A stretch of 23,454 nucleotides of DNA from Lachnoclostridium sp. UBA6558 (GCA_002434335.1 DJJW01000005.1:120525-143978); one strand, 5' to 3'; counted from the stretch's first letter, positions 6,559 to 14,587 are shown. Numbers and translations: made by a program. Notes: generated by a model from the sequence alone, not told the origin.

Positions 6559-9146
6559 TGCAGGTATCTAACCGAAAGGCAATTAATCGTCTGGCCTTAA
6601 AGAGTTTCCTTGCAAACAGGAACCGTAACATCTTTGCAGCAATTGCCATGGCACTTACCTGTTTATTATTTACCTGCCTGTTTACTGCGGCAATGGGAGT
6701 GAACTACTCCTTTCAGCAGCAGACAATGCGGCAGGTAGGTGGTTATGCCCATGGGAATTTTAAATATCTTACAGAGGAACAGGCAGAAGAGTTAAAAGAT
6801 CATCCACTGGTAAAGGAATACGGAAGCAATTTGATACTTTCTGCATTGTATGAAGGTGCCTTTGCAAAACATACGGCTGAAATCCGGTATTTTGATAATA
6901 CCAGTGCTAAAATGTTCTTTTCCTATCCTACAACAGGGACAATGCCAGTAAATAAATATGATTTTGCTACAGATACAACTGTCTTAAACCTGCTTGGAAT
7001 AAAACCGATTCTTGGAGAAACAATAAGCATCTCCTATGATTTGGGTGGGAAGGTTGTTACTGATACCTTTCGCTTAAGCGGCTATTGGACGCTGGATGAT
7101 TTGATGCCAACCAGTCAGATTGCATTTTCGGAAGAATATGTGAAGGAAAAGCTTAAGGATTATAAGCCACTCTATGAAGGTGATACGACAGGTACCTGGG
7201 ATCTTGAATATATGTTTAAGAATAGCCTGAATATTGAAAGCAATTTATGGACCATAGCAAGAGATAAGGGGTATCAGGCAGAGAATATTGAAGAGGATAA
7301 ATATCTGGACTATGGAGTGAACTGGGCGTATACTTCTGCTCAGATGAACAAAGACTATACGATAGCTATCGCAGTGTTTGGAATAGGCCTTCTGATTCTT
7401 TTAACTGGTTATCTGATTATTTATAATGTATTTCTGATTTCTGTTGCCAGTGACATCAGGTTCTATGGACTGCTTAAGACTATAGGCACTACTGGCAGGC
7501 AGATTAAAAGAATTATCCGTTATCAGGCATTTCTATTGTCTTTACTTGGTATACCGGTTGGACTGGTTCTGGGCTATGTTTTTGGTAGTCAGATTACTCC
7601 GATAATTATGAGTAGTATGTCAGTAACAACCACCTATCAGAGTGTCAATCCTGTGATTTTTATTGGAGCCATTGTTTTTACGGTAGTTACGGTGCTAATA
7701 AGTATAAGAAAACCTGGCAAAATAGCAGCAAAGGTTTCGCCGGTTGAAGCTGTTCGTTATACAGATGTTGAGGTACGTAAAGAACGCAAAAATAATAATA
7801 GTGAAAGAAAAGTATCCTTAAGAGGAGCCTGCATCCTACGGATGGCAGTATGGAATCTATTGAGAAATAAGAAGAAAACAGTTATTGTAATTACATCTAT
7901 GGCGTTAAGCATTAGTTTGTTAAATTTTGTTTTTGCTTTTGCCAGCGGATTTGATATGGATAAATATATTGATAAGTTTCTTATTGCAGACTTTAAAATA
8001 GCAAGTTCTAATTACTTTAATGTAAATAAGGGATTTCGGCAAGAAAACGATGTGGTTACAGAAGATTTCATTCAGGATGTGAAGCAGCAAAAGGGGATAG
8101 AGGCAGAAGGAAGCATATTTTATAACCTGAACGAGACTCTGACAAGTTATAACCAACAGATGGAGGATATTGTATACCAGGGAATACCAGAAGAGTATCT
8201 CATTAATAGCTTTTTTACACTAGCAGGACGGGATTTAAAATACGGTGGGGTTCAGCTTTATGGCATGGAGGAATTTATTCTTAATAAACTGCAGGTTGTT
8301 GAAGGTACTTTTGATCTGGAGAAATTCAGAACAGGCAAATACATCTTGCTGGCAGTTGATACAGACGATTATGATAATCCGCTGATGGAAACTGCTTTTT
8401 ACCAGCCAGGTGATAAAGTAGAATTAAATTATATTGATGAAATGAATTATTCAGAGATGGAACAGAAGGAGTATCGAAGTCAAACCTATGAAGTCATGGC
8501 GCTGGTAAAGAATGATATAAGCTGGAATGTTCGCCATTATAACACCTTTGCAATGATACTCCCGGCAGAAACTTTCATGCAGGATACTAAAACAAGTACT
8601 ATAATGTCTTACCAGTTTGATGTAGTGGCAGACGAGGAAGCTTCTATGGAGACCTTTCTCCATAACTATACAGAGAACAAGGATAAGGAAATGAATTATG
8701 CTTCCAAGAAAACCTATGAAAAAGAATTTGAAGGCTTCAAAAGTATTTTTATAATCATAGGGAATGCACTAAGTTCTGTAATGGCTATAATTGGGATACT
8801 TAACTTTATCAATGTGATATTAACCGGTATCATAACGAGAAGAAGGGAATTCTCGGTACTTAAAAGTATCGGAATGACCGGAAAACAGCTGCAGACAATG
8901 CTAATGTATGAGGGAATTGGTTATGCAGGCATTACCCTTATTGTTACCATAGCCTGTTCTGCCTTGCTAAATATTACCTTGCTGAGAGCAATGGGAGAAG
9001 GGCTTTGGTTCTTTGCCGCCCGTTTCACTTTGTTCCCTGTGATGCTGGTAACCCCTTTGTTGCTGCTGTTATCCGGTCTGATACCTATTTTAGTTTACCG
9101 TGCTACGAATAAAGAAAGCATCGTAGATCAGCTCAGGGTGTATTAA
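6555..9146 (+). CDS. ABC transporter permease with two FtsX domains
   Basis: An 863-residue permease. Predicted TM helices lie at about 25-48, 269-298, 325-347, 366-386, 443-464, 731-760, 789-810 and 825-848, i.e. two repeats of four, each with a large extracytoplasmic loop (about 49-268 and 465-730). Each half has an FtsX coupling segment: LLKTIGTTGRQIKRI (306-320) and VLKSIGMTGKQLQTM (768-782). GGAGGTG sits ahead of the ATG at 6555, which overlaps the ATPase stop. Bce-type permeases usually have ten helices and one large loop of about 200 residues, so this two-loop form is distinct and nearer to LolC/YtrF-like or other tandem FtsX proteins. Likely roles are peptide antibiotic defence or envelope lipid/lipoprotein handling. 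Substrate is not deducible. Confidence 0.9.
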   Translation: MMQVSNRKAINRLALKSFLANRNRNIFAAIAMALTCLLFTCLFTAAMGVNYSFQQQTMRQVGGYAHGNFKYLTEEQAEELKDHPLVKEYGSNLILSALYEGAFAKHTAEIRYFDNTSAKMFFSYPTTGTMPVNKYDFATDTTVLNLLGIKPILGETISISYDLGGKVVTDTFRLSGYWTLDDLMPTSQIAFSEEYVKEKLKDYKPLYEGDTTGTWDLEYMFKNSLNIESNLWTIARDKGYQAENIEEDKYLDYGVNWAYTSAQMNKDYTIAIAVFGIGLLILLTGYLIIYNVFLISVASDIRFYGLLKTIGTTGRQIKRIIRYQAFLLSLLGIPVGLVLGYVFGSQITPIIMSSMSVTTTYQSVNPVIFIGAIVFTVVTVLISIRKPGKIAAKVSPVEAVRYTDVEVRKERKNNNSERKVSLRGACILRMAVWNLLRNKKKTVIVITSMALSISLLNFVFAFASGFDMDKYIDKFLIADFKIASSNYFNVNKGFRQENDVVTEDFIQDVKQQKGIEAEGSIFYNLNETLTSYNQQMEDIVYQGIPEEYLINSFFTLAGRDLKYGGVQLYGMEEFILNKLQVVEGTFDLEKFRTGKYILLAVDTDDYDNPLMETAFYQPGDKVELNYIDEMNYSEMEQKEYRSQTYEVMALVKNDISWNVRHYNTFAMILPAETFMQDTKTSTIMSYQFDVVADEEASMETFLHNYTENKDKEMNYASKKTYEKEFEGFKSIFIIIGNALSSVMAIIGILNFINVILTGIITRRREFSVLKSIGMTGKQLQTMLMYEGIGYAGITLIVTIACSALLNITLLRAMGEGLWFFAARFTLFPVMLVTPLLLLLSGLIPILVYRATNKESIVDQLRVY

Positions 9147-9256
9147 TGAAGAAGGCCTTATCTAGTACCATGATACATAAATTTCACTTAAATCCGCACC
9201 CGCTATTCACGAATGGTAAGTTATCGTAGTAAACCTTAAAAATTCCGGTATAACGG

Positions 9257-9285
9257 TTGAGGGTTTAATCTGTTGGTGCTATAAT
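9257..9285 (+). promoter_or_regulatory. Promoter of the hydrolase gene
   Basis: TTGAGG (9257-9262), 17 bases, then a perfect TATAAT (9280-9285), about 58 bases before the ATG at 9344. No convincing terminator is seen between the permease stop (9146) and this promoter, so read-through from the ABC genes is possible. Confidence 0.6.
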
Positions 9286-9343
9286 GTAGTAAATTATTGT
9301 TTATAAGACTGGCAGAGGAGTAGAAGGGAAGGTATTGGTGTTT

Positions 9344-10168
9344 ATGAGGTGTTTTTCGACAGAGATTAAACTTGAGTTTGGAGAATTAAAGGAACCGGCT
9401 GTATTATGGGGATACATTCCGAATAATTTCTCTGAGATTGATATAGACAGAAAACATCCGGCAGTCTTAGTATTACCGGGCGGTGGCTATGGCTACACTT
9501 CCGAGCGGGAGGGTGAAGCAGTGGCGCTCAGACTGGTAGCAGAAGGCATATGTGCTTTTGTCCTGAAATACCATACAGCACCTGCCAGATTCCCTGTAGC
9601 GCTTAGTGAGGCTTTCATGGCAATTGCATACATAAGGGAAAACAGTGAAGAATATCATGTGGACAGCTCTAATGTCAGTGTCTGCGGATTCTCTGCGGGA
9701 GGACATTTAGCTGCGTCTACAGGTGTTCACTGGGACAAAGAAGAGATACTGAAGGGAATTGGCAAGGAAGCTTCTGAGGTAAGACCGGACAGTCTGATAT
9801 TATGCTACCCCGTTATTACCAGCGGTGAATACACCCACGAGGGTTCCATGAGCAATCTTCTGGCTGAGAAAAGACAGGACCCAGAGCTTATCGCGTTTAA
9901 CTGTCTGGAGACTCAGGTAACAGAGGATACACCAAGAACCTTCCTGTGGCATACATGGGATGACGGTGCGGTTCCTGTTCAGAATTCCCTGTACTTTGCC
10001 ACAGCTTTGGCTAACAATAAAGTAGTAACCGAAATGCATCTCTATCCCCACGGTCACCATGGACTTTCCCTTGGAAATCACATAGTGAACGGAGAGTGGA
10101 AATACGAAGAAAGACATCCTTCTGCTGAATGGATAAACAAAGCAGTAGATTTTATATACAAAAAATAG
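9344..10168 (+). CDS. Alpha/beta hydrolase, carboxylesterase / acetyl-xylan-esterase-like
   Basis: A 274-residue cytoplasmic esterase of the BD-FAE/acetyl esterase type. Visible features, numbered from the ATG, are the oxyanion segment LPGGGYGYTS, nucleophile S117 in GFSAGG, an acid residue at D206/D207 in HTWDDGAVPV, and H239 in GHHGLSL, a complete catalytic triad. There is no signal peptide. Start choice is uncertain: ATG 9344 is 11 bases after AGGGAAGG, while in-frame GTG 9338 and TTG 9335 are closer, and the difference is at most three residues. Such enzymes often remove acetyl groups from sugars or hydrolyse small esters, but no carbohydrate genes adjoin. The next gene starts 38 bases downstream, so they are probably co-transcribed. 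Confidence 0.87.
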   Translation: MRCFSTEIKLEFGELKEPAVLWGYIPNNFSEIDIDRKHPAVLVLPGGGYGYTSEREGEAVALRLVAEGICAFVLKYHTAPARFPVALSEAFMAIAYIRENSEEYHVDSSNVSVCGFSAGGHLAASTGVHWDKEEILKGIGKEASEVRPDSLILCYPVITSGEYTHEGSMSNLLAEKRQDPELIAFNCLETQVTEDTPRTFLWHTWDDGAVPVQNSLYFATALANNKVVTEMHLYPHGHHGLSLGNHIVNGEWKYEERHPSAEWINKAVDFIYKK

Positions 10169-10206
10169 AGAAATTTAATAAGTATGGTTAAGGCAAGGAG
10201 AAAAAT

Positions 10207-10479
10207 GTGGCAGAAGATACAAAAGCCTTTTGCAGAAAATGTCTGCTGGAGGATATGCCGGAAAATGAATATTTCAAAAGTCTGAAAGAATATATAGCTC
10301 ATTTGGATGAAGACATAAAGGTACCTCCCCTTGTCTACGAAGAACGGTTAAAGCATTGCAGACAGTGCGACCAGCTGTTAAACGGCATGTGCAGACAGTG
10401 CGGCTGTTATGTAGAACTAAGGGCAGCTATGAAGAAGAATTATTGCCCGGCGGCGAATAAGAAATGGTTATCTGAATAA
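10207..10479 (+). CDS. DUF6171-like small eight-cysteine protein
   Basis: A 90-residue protein with eight cysteines: C9-x2-C12, C51-x2-C54, C62-x2-C65-x-C67 and C80. The pattern CxxCDxLLNGMCRxCGCYVELRAAxKxxYCP resembles the clostridial DUF6171 family. The spacing suits two zinc sites (or, less likely, an iron-sulfur site), with a helical link at about 20-45. Start is a GTG at 10207, 6 bases after AAGGAG; an ATG two bases earlier is out of frame. It follows the hydrolase by 38 bases and is closed by a strong terminator that begins at its own stop codon. No function is known; a nucleic-acid or protein-binding adaptor is only a guess. Confidence 0.75.
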   Translation: MAEDTKAFCRKCLLEDMPENEYFKSLKEYIAHLDEDIKVPPLVYEERLKHCRQCDQLLNGMCRQCGCYVELRAAMKKNYCPAANKKWLSE

Positions 10480-10546
10480 AGCTATTGCAAGAAATCAGGA
10501 AATCCGGTGTATAAGTGAACGGATTCCGGTTTTTTGCAATAGCTTT
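10478..10546 (+). terminator. Nested-palindrome terminator
   Basis: An outer 13-bp perfect inverted repeat (AAAGCTATTGCAA 10478-10490 and its complement 10534-10546) encloses an inner hairpin (AATCCG 10501-10506 with CGGATT 10520-10525). The inner hairpin is followed by CCGGTTTTTT, a standard intrinsic terminator. The left outer arm starts inside the stop codon of the DUF6171-like gene. The outer pair competes with the T-run, so two alternative folds exist. Confidence 0.75.
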
Positions 10547-10648
10547 TGCTATGAGCCGGAACATTTCCTGGAGAAAGCATATAAAAGCGGCCAAGGCCGT
10601 AGATGCTGTAATTTACCTGTTAGCAGCAGGAAGAAAAGAGGAATTGCA

Positions 10649-11701
10649 ATGTTTCACTCATTGAAAATAGGAGATCTTACCGCTAAATTACCAATTATAC
10701 AAGGTGGAATGGGCGTGGGCATTAGCTTAAGTTCTCTGGCCGGCGCAGTAGCTGCCAAAGGAGGAATCGGAGTAATATCAACTGCCCAGATAGGTTTCAC
10801 CGAAGCGGATTATGACAGGAAACCCCTTGAAGCAAATTTAAGGATGGTTGGAGAACATATAAGAAGAGCAAGGCAGGCGGCCAAAGGAGGTATCCTGGGT
10901 GTTAATATCATGGTTGCCACGAAGAATTATGAAATGTATGTAAAAGAAGCAGTGAAGAATGGAATTGATATTATCATTTCCGGGGCAGGTCTTCCTACCG
11001 AACTGCCGGCGTTAGTAAAGGGAACAAAAACTAAGATTATTCCCATTATATCCTCTTTAAAGGGAGCCAGAGTACTCCTAAAGCTCTGGGACAGAAAAGA
11101 GAATACCGCACCGGATGCAGTGCTTATTGAAGGACCCAAAGCCGGTGGACATTTAGGGTTTACAGCAGAGGAGATTCACAACCACGATGAGGGTGCCTAC
11201 AAGAAAGAAATAGAAGAGATCGTTAGTCTTGTAAAAGAATACAGTGAAAAGTATGAGAAAGACATTCCTGTCATTACAGCAGGTGGAATCCTGAATAAAC
11301 AGGACATGGAAGAATATTTCTCCCTTGGTGTCAAGGGCATACAGGTGGCAACGAAATTCGTGACCACGGAGGAATGTGATGCCGATTATCGTTATAAAGA
11401 AGCCTATATAAACTGTAAAAAAGAAGACATTATGATTGTAAAAAGCCCTGTGGGAATGCCAGGAAGAGCTATCAGGAATGATTTTATTGAAAAGACACTC
11501 CTTGGCAGGGTTCCGGTTAATCATTGCCACGGCTGTATAAAGACCTGCAACCCAAAGGAAACACCTTATTGTATAACAGAAGCATTGATTAATGCAGCAA
11601 AAGGAAATATTCAGAGAGCCTTGTTATTCTGTGGGGCCAACGCATATCTTGAAGACAGGATAAGAACCGTTGATGATGTGCTGGGGGATTATTTTGATTA
11701 A
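10649..11701 (+). CDS. Nitronate monooxygenase / FabK-like FMN protein
   Basis: A 350-residue TIM-barrel flavoprotein of the nitronate monooxygenase (2-nitropropane dioxygenase) family, which is related to the FabK enoyl-ACP reductase. FMN-binding signatures are PIIQGGMGVGISLSSLA near the N-terminus, GVNIMVA, ISGAGLPTELP, the GPKAGGHLGF segment carrying the usual catalytic His, and VITAGGI...GVKGIQVATKF for the phosphate. A C-terminal cluster CHGCIKTC...YC gives four cysteines, common in clostridial members and possibly a metal site. AGAGGA precedes the ATG at 10649. The annotated role is oxidation of alkyl nitronates. In an anaerobe, an unidentified reductase or a fatty-acid synthesis role is possible. 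It is not next to fab genes, which argues against FabK. Confidence 0.88.
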   Translation: MFHSLKIGDLTAKLPIIQGGMGVGISLSSLAGAVAAKGGIGVISTAQIGFTEADYDRKPLEANLRMVGEHIRRARQAAKGGILGVNIMVATKNYEMYVKEAVKNGIDIIISGAGLPTELPALVKGTKTKIIPIISSLKGARVLLKLWDRKENTAPDAVLIEGPKAGGHLGFTAEEIHNHDEGAYKKEIEEIVSLVKEYSEKYEKDIPVITAGGILNKQDMEEYFSLGVKGIQVATKFVTTEECDADYRYKEAYINCKKEDIMIVKSPVGMPGRAIRNDFIEKTLLGRVPVNHCHGCIKTCNPKETPYCITEALINAAKGNIQRALLFCGANAYLEDRIRTVDDVLGDYFD

Positions 11702-11750
11702 ATGTGAACACTAAACAAAGATTTTAAAGCGTTGAAATCAGAAAATAAAG

Positions 11751-11805
11751 AAGAGAATATCCTATGAGTGAAATAATCAAAACGGATGTTCTCTTTCTTA
11801 ACGTT
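11751..11805 (+). terminator. Possible terminator after the flavoprotein
   Basis: AAGAGAATATCC (11751-11762) pairs with GGATGTTCTCTT (11794-11805) over 12 positions with one T-G wobble and a loop of about 31 bases. The downstream T-run is short (TTTCTT), so termination strength is doubtful. Confidence 0.35.
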
Positions 11806-11866
11806 ACCTGGACATTAAATTAGTTAAAAATGCCGTTGCTACAAAAAGTTAGGCAAAAAAACTTAA

Positions 11867-12197
11867 GGTGATGCAAACACAGGGAGAGGATATTTTCTGT
11901 ATAAAGTTAATACATCCGTTGTTGACTGGTATAAATTTACACTGTCATCGGATCAAATGTAAAATTATATATGCAGTACTTCCTGGATGAATATTTTGAT
12001 TATGAAATCCTGGATGCAAAGGGAAGGGTATTGTTTAGACTAAGTGAACAGGGGAATATAAGTCAAGGAAATATGGTGTTTTGGTGTGGTAACACATACA
12101 GTAAAGGAACTTATTATGTAAAGATATATAAGGGGGGGAATCGAGCTCCTTAACATATAAATTTGCATTATATGATTCTCCTTACATTGAGTATTAA
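11867..12197 (+). pseudogene. Frameshifted remnant with a prepeptidase-C-like beta domain
   Basis: Three consecutive frames join into one protein-like stretch. VNTSVVDWYKFTLSSDQ ends at a break near 11956, VKLYMQYFLDEYFDYEILDA...TYYVKIYKG runs to a break in the G7 run (12132-12138), and ESSSLTYKFALYDSPYIEY ends at TAA 12195-12197. The pattern DWYKFTL, an alternating strand series and GTYYVKI is typical of PPC domains, found at the C-terminus of secreted peptidases and surface proteins. Both breaks would be healed by one extra base (an A near 11957, a G in the G run). No start codon or signal peptide remains; a stop lies directly upstream at 11864-11866. It could be a decayed secreted-protein tail, or an intact small domain hit by sequencing errors. 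Confidence 0.55.
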
Positions 12198-12331
12198 TTA
12201 ATGTTTTCTTAGGGCGTATCTGAAAAGGGAAGTATACAAAAGTTGATTATGCTATTGATAAAGTTAATTACAACTTACGGAGCAGTAATTAGCTAAAATT
12301 ATCTTCTTACAAAATAAAGATAATAATTAAC

Positions 12332-12360
12332 TTGCCAAGCTTTACAAAATATGATAAAAT
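12332..12360 (+). promoter_or_regulatory. Promoter of the rpsF-ssb-rpsR operon
   Basis: TTGCCA (12332-12337), 17 bases, TAAAAT (12355-12360). Transcription near 12367 would give a leader of about 128 bases before rpsF. The sequence between the remnant end (12197) and here is AT-rich and holds no gene I can support. Confidence 0.55.
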
Positions 12361-12436
12361 ACATATTTGTGATATGTTATAAATAATTTTCCTTGCTCTT
12401 TCCATACAAAGGGATTCCATGAATCTGACTTTGTCA

Positions 12437-12453
12437 ATTACCGCAGCGGTAAT
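12437..12453 (+). promoter_or_regulatory. Leader hairpin of rpsF, candidate S6:S18 autoregulatory element
   Basis: A perfect 7-bp stem ATTACCG / CGGTAAT with a CAG loop lies in the rpsF leader. Many bacteria control this operon with an S6:S18-binding leader built on a hairpin presenting a CCG that mimics 16S rRNA. The position and the CCG fit, but I cannot confirm the full consensus by eye. Confidence 0.35.
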
Positions 12454-12494
12454 AGCGAGAGAGGGCCAGAGACCAGAAGGAGGTGCAGACAACT

Positions 12495-12782
12495 ATGAAC
12501 CAGTATGAATTATCCTTAGTTGTAAATGCAAAAATCGAAGACGAAGCCAGAAACGCAACAGTGGAAGCCGTTAAAGAACTTATTACAAGATTCGGCGGCA
12601 ACATTACAAACATTGATGAATGGGGTAAGAAGAAATTAGCTTACGAAGTTCAGAAAATGAAAGAAGGCTTTTATTATTTTATCCAATTCGATGCTGATTC
12701 AACATGCCCAGGCGAAGTTGAAGATCGTATTCGCATAATGGAAAATGTAATCAGATTCTTATGCATTAGACGGGACGCATAG
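12495..12782 (+). CDS. rpsF: 30S ribosomal protein S6
   Basis: A 95-residue S6 protein of the small subunit platform, which binds 16S rRNA together with S18. MNQYELSLVVNAKIEDEA, NIDEWGKKKLAYEVQKMKEG and the FIRFLCIRRD-like end are standard S6 elements. I chose the ATG at 12495 (AGGAGGTG 8-9 bases upstream) over an in-frame GTG at 12483 that overlaps the ribosome site. It is first in the rpsF-ssb-rpsR operon, with 21 bases to ssb. Confidence 0.97.
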   Translation: MNQYELSLVVNAKIEDEARNATVEAVKELITRFGGNITNIDEWGKKKLAYEVQKMKEGFYYFIQFDADSTCPGEVEDRIRIMENVIRFLCIRRDA

Positions 12783-12803
12783 TAAAAGGAGGTATTCCTT
12801 AGT

Positions 12804-13241
12804 ATGAATAAAGTCATTTTAATGGGTCGTCTTACCAGAGACCCGGAAGTTAGATACTCCCAGGGGGAGAATTCCACAGCGATTGCCAGATATAGCCTGG
12901 CAGTAGACCGCAGATTTAAAAGACCCGGAGAAGCAGATGCGGACTTTATCAATTGTGTAAGCTTTGGTAAAAGTGCAGAATTTGCAGAAAAGTATTTTAA
13001 ACAGGGAACCAAGATTGCTGTTACAGGAAGAATCCAGACAGGCAGTTATACTAACAAAGATGGGCAGAAAGTATATACAACGGATGTAGTAGTAGAAGAA
13101 CAGGAATTTGCAGAGAGCAAAGGTTCATCGAATAACGAGTCCGGCTATCAGCAGACCCAGAGGCCAACACCCAGCCAAGCCGTAGGCGACGGATTTATGA
13201 ATATCCCTGACGGACTGGATGAGGAGCTGCCATTTAGTTAA
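12804..13241 (+). CDS. ssb: Single-stranded DNA-binding protein
   Basis: A 145-residue SSB that coats single-stranded DNA at forks and repair sites and recruits partners. The OB-fold spans about 1-105 (MNKVILMGRLTRDPEVRYS, DFINCVSFGKSAEFAEKYFKQG, VTGRIQTGSYTNKDGQKVYTT). A low-complexity Gln/Pro/Ser linker follows, and the acidic tip DEELPFS is a partner-binding tail with one extra Ser after the usual final Phe. AAAGGAGG lies ahead of the ATG. It sits between rpsF and rpsR, the normal Bacillota arrangement. Confidence 0.97.
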   Translation: MNKVILMGRLTRDPEVRYSQGENSTAIARYSLAVDRRFKRPGEADADFINCVSFGKSAEFAEKYFKQGTKIAVTGRIQTGSYTNKDGQKVYTTDVVVEEQEFAESKGSSNNESGYQQTQRPTPSQAVGDGFMNIPDGLDEELPFS

Positions 13242-13293
13242 AGCATAAAGAATAGAGAATAATCAGTTATTCATTGGATAAGGAGGTCAAGTC

Positions 13294-13578
13294 ATGGCAT
13301 ACAATAAAAATGACAGAAACAATAGAGATGATAAAGGCGATTCACCTATGAGAAGAAGAAATACTCGTAGAAGAAAAAAGGTTTGCGTATTCTGTGCGGA
13401 TAAGAACCATACAGGAATTGACTATAAGGATGTAAACAAGTTAAAGAGATACGTATCCGAAAGAGGTAAGATTCTTCCTAGAAGAATCACCGGAAACTGT
13501 GCAAAACATCAGAGAGCTCTTACAGTAGCTATTAAGAGAGCAAGACACATTGCACTTATGCCTTACACACTGGATTAA
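13294..13578 (+). CDS. rpsR: 30S ribosomal protein S18 (zinc-binding form)
   Basis: A 94-residue S18. The basic N-terminal stretch RRRNTRRRKK is followed by CVFC (C31, C34) and NCAKH (C69, H72), a C+ zinc-ribbon form. The core DYKDVNKLKRYVSERGKI and RRITGNCAKHQR is fully conserved. GGAGG lies 7 bases before the ATG. It is last in the operon, followed 6 bases later by a strong terminator. Zinc-binding forms often coexist with zinc-free paralogs elsewhere; that cannot be tested here. Confidence 0.97.
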   Translation: MAYNKNDRNNRDDKGDSPMRRRNTRRRKKVCVFCADKNHTGIDYKDVNKLKRYVSERGKILPRRITGNCAKHQRALTVAIKRARHIALMPYTLD

Positions 13579-13584
13579 TAATGT

Positions 13585-13618
13585 AAAGCCGTTACATGAC
13601 TTATGTAACGGCTTTTTT
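13585..13618 (+). terminator. Intrinsic terminator of the rpsF-ssb-rpsR operon
   Basis: Perfect 13-bp stem (AAAGCCGTTACAT 13585-13597 and its complement 13603-13615), 5-base loop, then a run of six T. Confidence 0.92.
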
Positions 13619-13646
13619 GCAATCTTTAGAATGAGAGGTTTCTTAT

Positions 13647-14366
13647 ATGAGGAGTTATAAACTTAAACCTGTAATCTGTTTTTTGGTTATTTTAGCAATC
13701 CTTATGTTAGGTACAAGGCCGGCAGCTTTTGCTGCATCTGCAACAAAAGCTGAATATACAATGAAAAAAGATAAGGTAACTGTTAAAGATAATAATGGGA
13801 AAATAAGAGGTGTAATCTTTTTTCAATACCCTGTTATAAAAGGGAATACGAATGCTGCAAAGAAAATCAATGAGGTTTTAAAAAAAGACAGTAAGTCATT
13901 TATGCAGGATGAGAATGCAAAAATGCTAAAAGAATCAGCAGAAACAGCAATAAGTAATAATTTATTTTACAGTGAAGAGGAACAATATTATTATAAAACA
14001 GAATGCAAGGTGACCTATAATGACAACTCCATCATTAGCTTGCATATGATAAATGGTTGGTATGCAGGCGGAGTTTATAATCAAACGGATTACGGGTATA
14101 CCTTTGATTTAAAGAGTGGTAAAAAGCTTGAATTAAAGGAAGTTGCCCCAGGAGCCCCGGTAACGATTAAAAAAAACATATTGGCGGCCGCTAAAAAATA
14201 TCTTACTTCCGATAACGATTTTGACAAGGGTGCCTATGATTATATTAAGTCCTGTAAGTTAAAGGATTATAAATTTTATCTAAGTAAGAGTAAAATATAT
14301 ATTTGCTTTGAGAGTTATGAATTAGGAAGAGGAACTGGCTGGGATATCTTTTCTATAAAGAGATAA
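13647..14366 (+). CDS. Exported RsiV-like protein (DUF4163/DUF3298-type)
   Basis: A 239-residue protein with a clear signal peptide: basic MRSYKLK, hydrophobic core to about 22, cleavage probably after AAFA (about residue 29). The mature part has the order seen in RsiV-like proteins: a short strand, IRGVIFFQYPVIKG, a helix of NAAKKINEVLKKDSKSF type, then SIISLHMINGWYAGGVYNQT and YGYTFDLKSGKKLELKEV. In anti-sigma factors of this type the domain senses lysozyme, but this protein has no cytoplasmic part and no adjacent sigma gene, so it is a free secreted version of unknown role. The usual DUF3298 end (PYE..PYAAG) is replaced by FESYELGRGTGWDIFSI. GAGAGG precedes the ATG. Confidence 0.72.
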   Translation: MRSYKLKPVICFLVILAILMLGTRPAAFAASATKAEYTMKKDKVTVKDNNGKIRGVIFFQYPVIKGNTNAAKKINEVLKKDSKSFMQDENAKMLKESAETAISNNLFYSEEEQYYYKTECKVTYNDNSIISLHMINGWYAGGVYNQTDYGYTFDLKSGKKLELKEVAPGAPVTIKKNILAAAKKYLTSDNDFDKGAYDYIKSCKLKDYKFYLSKSKIYICFESYELGRGTGWDIFSIKR

Positions 14367-14468
14367 GTATTTGTTTTATACGTTCCTAGTCACTGGTACC
14401 TTAAATACACCTGTGCGTAGGTATATTGACAGTACATTGTGCATATCTCTTGATGTTTGCTCTGTTTT

Positions 14469-14497
14469 AAAGCTCTGCTGGTACAGGCAGAGCTTTT
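14469..14497 (+). terminator. Intrinsic terminator after the exported protein
   Basis: Perfect 10-bp stem AAAGCTCTGC (14469-14478) with GCAGAGCTTT (14487-14496), 8-base loop, followed by TTAATAT. The T-run is short, so termination may be partial. Confidence 0.65.
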
Positions 14498-14521
14498 AAT
14501 ATATTTGGATGAACTTTATAG

Positions 14522-14551
14522 CTGTCATTATAGATTAATATATATTATAAT
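14522..14551 (+). promoter_or_regulatory. Promoter of the pentapeptide repeat gene
   Basis: CTGTCA (14522-14527), 18 bases, then perfect TATAAT (14546-14551). Transcription near 14558 puts the inverted repeat at 14588-14620 in the leader. Confidence 0.45.
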
Positions 14552-14587
14552 AACAGAAAGATAGTTTAGGCTAATTGTGAAAGGAAA

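Noticed and set aside
9800..10302. Two minus-strand frames of 105 and 74 codons across the hydrolase and DUF6171-like genes
   Set aside because: They are antisense shadows without ribosome sites; the plus-strand proteins have intact family motifs.
10578..10589. CGGCC/GGCCG mini-hairpin upstream of the flavoprotein gene
   Set aside because: Five-bp stem with a two-base loop, no T-run and no clear regulatory position; too small to call.
11153..11530. A 125-codon minus-strand frame inside the flavoprotein gene
   Set aside because: Antisense to a conserved FMN-binding coding region, with no start signals or recognisable sequence.
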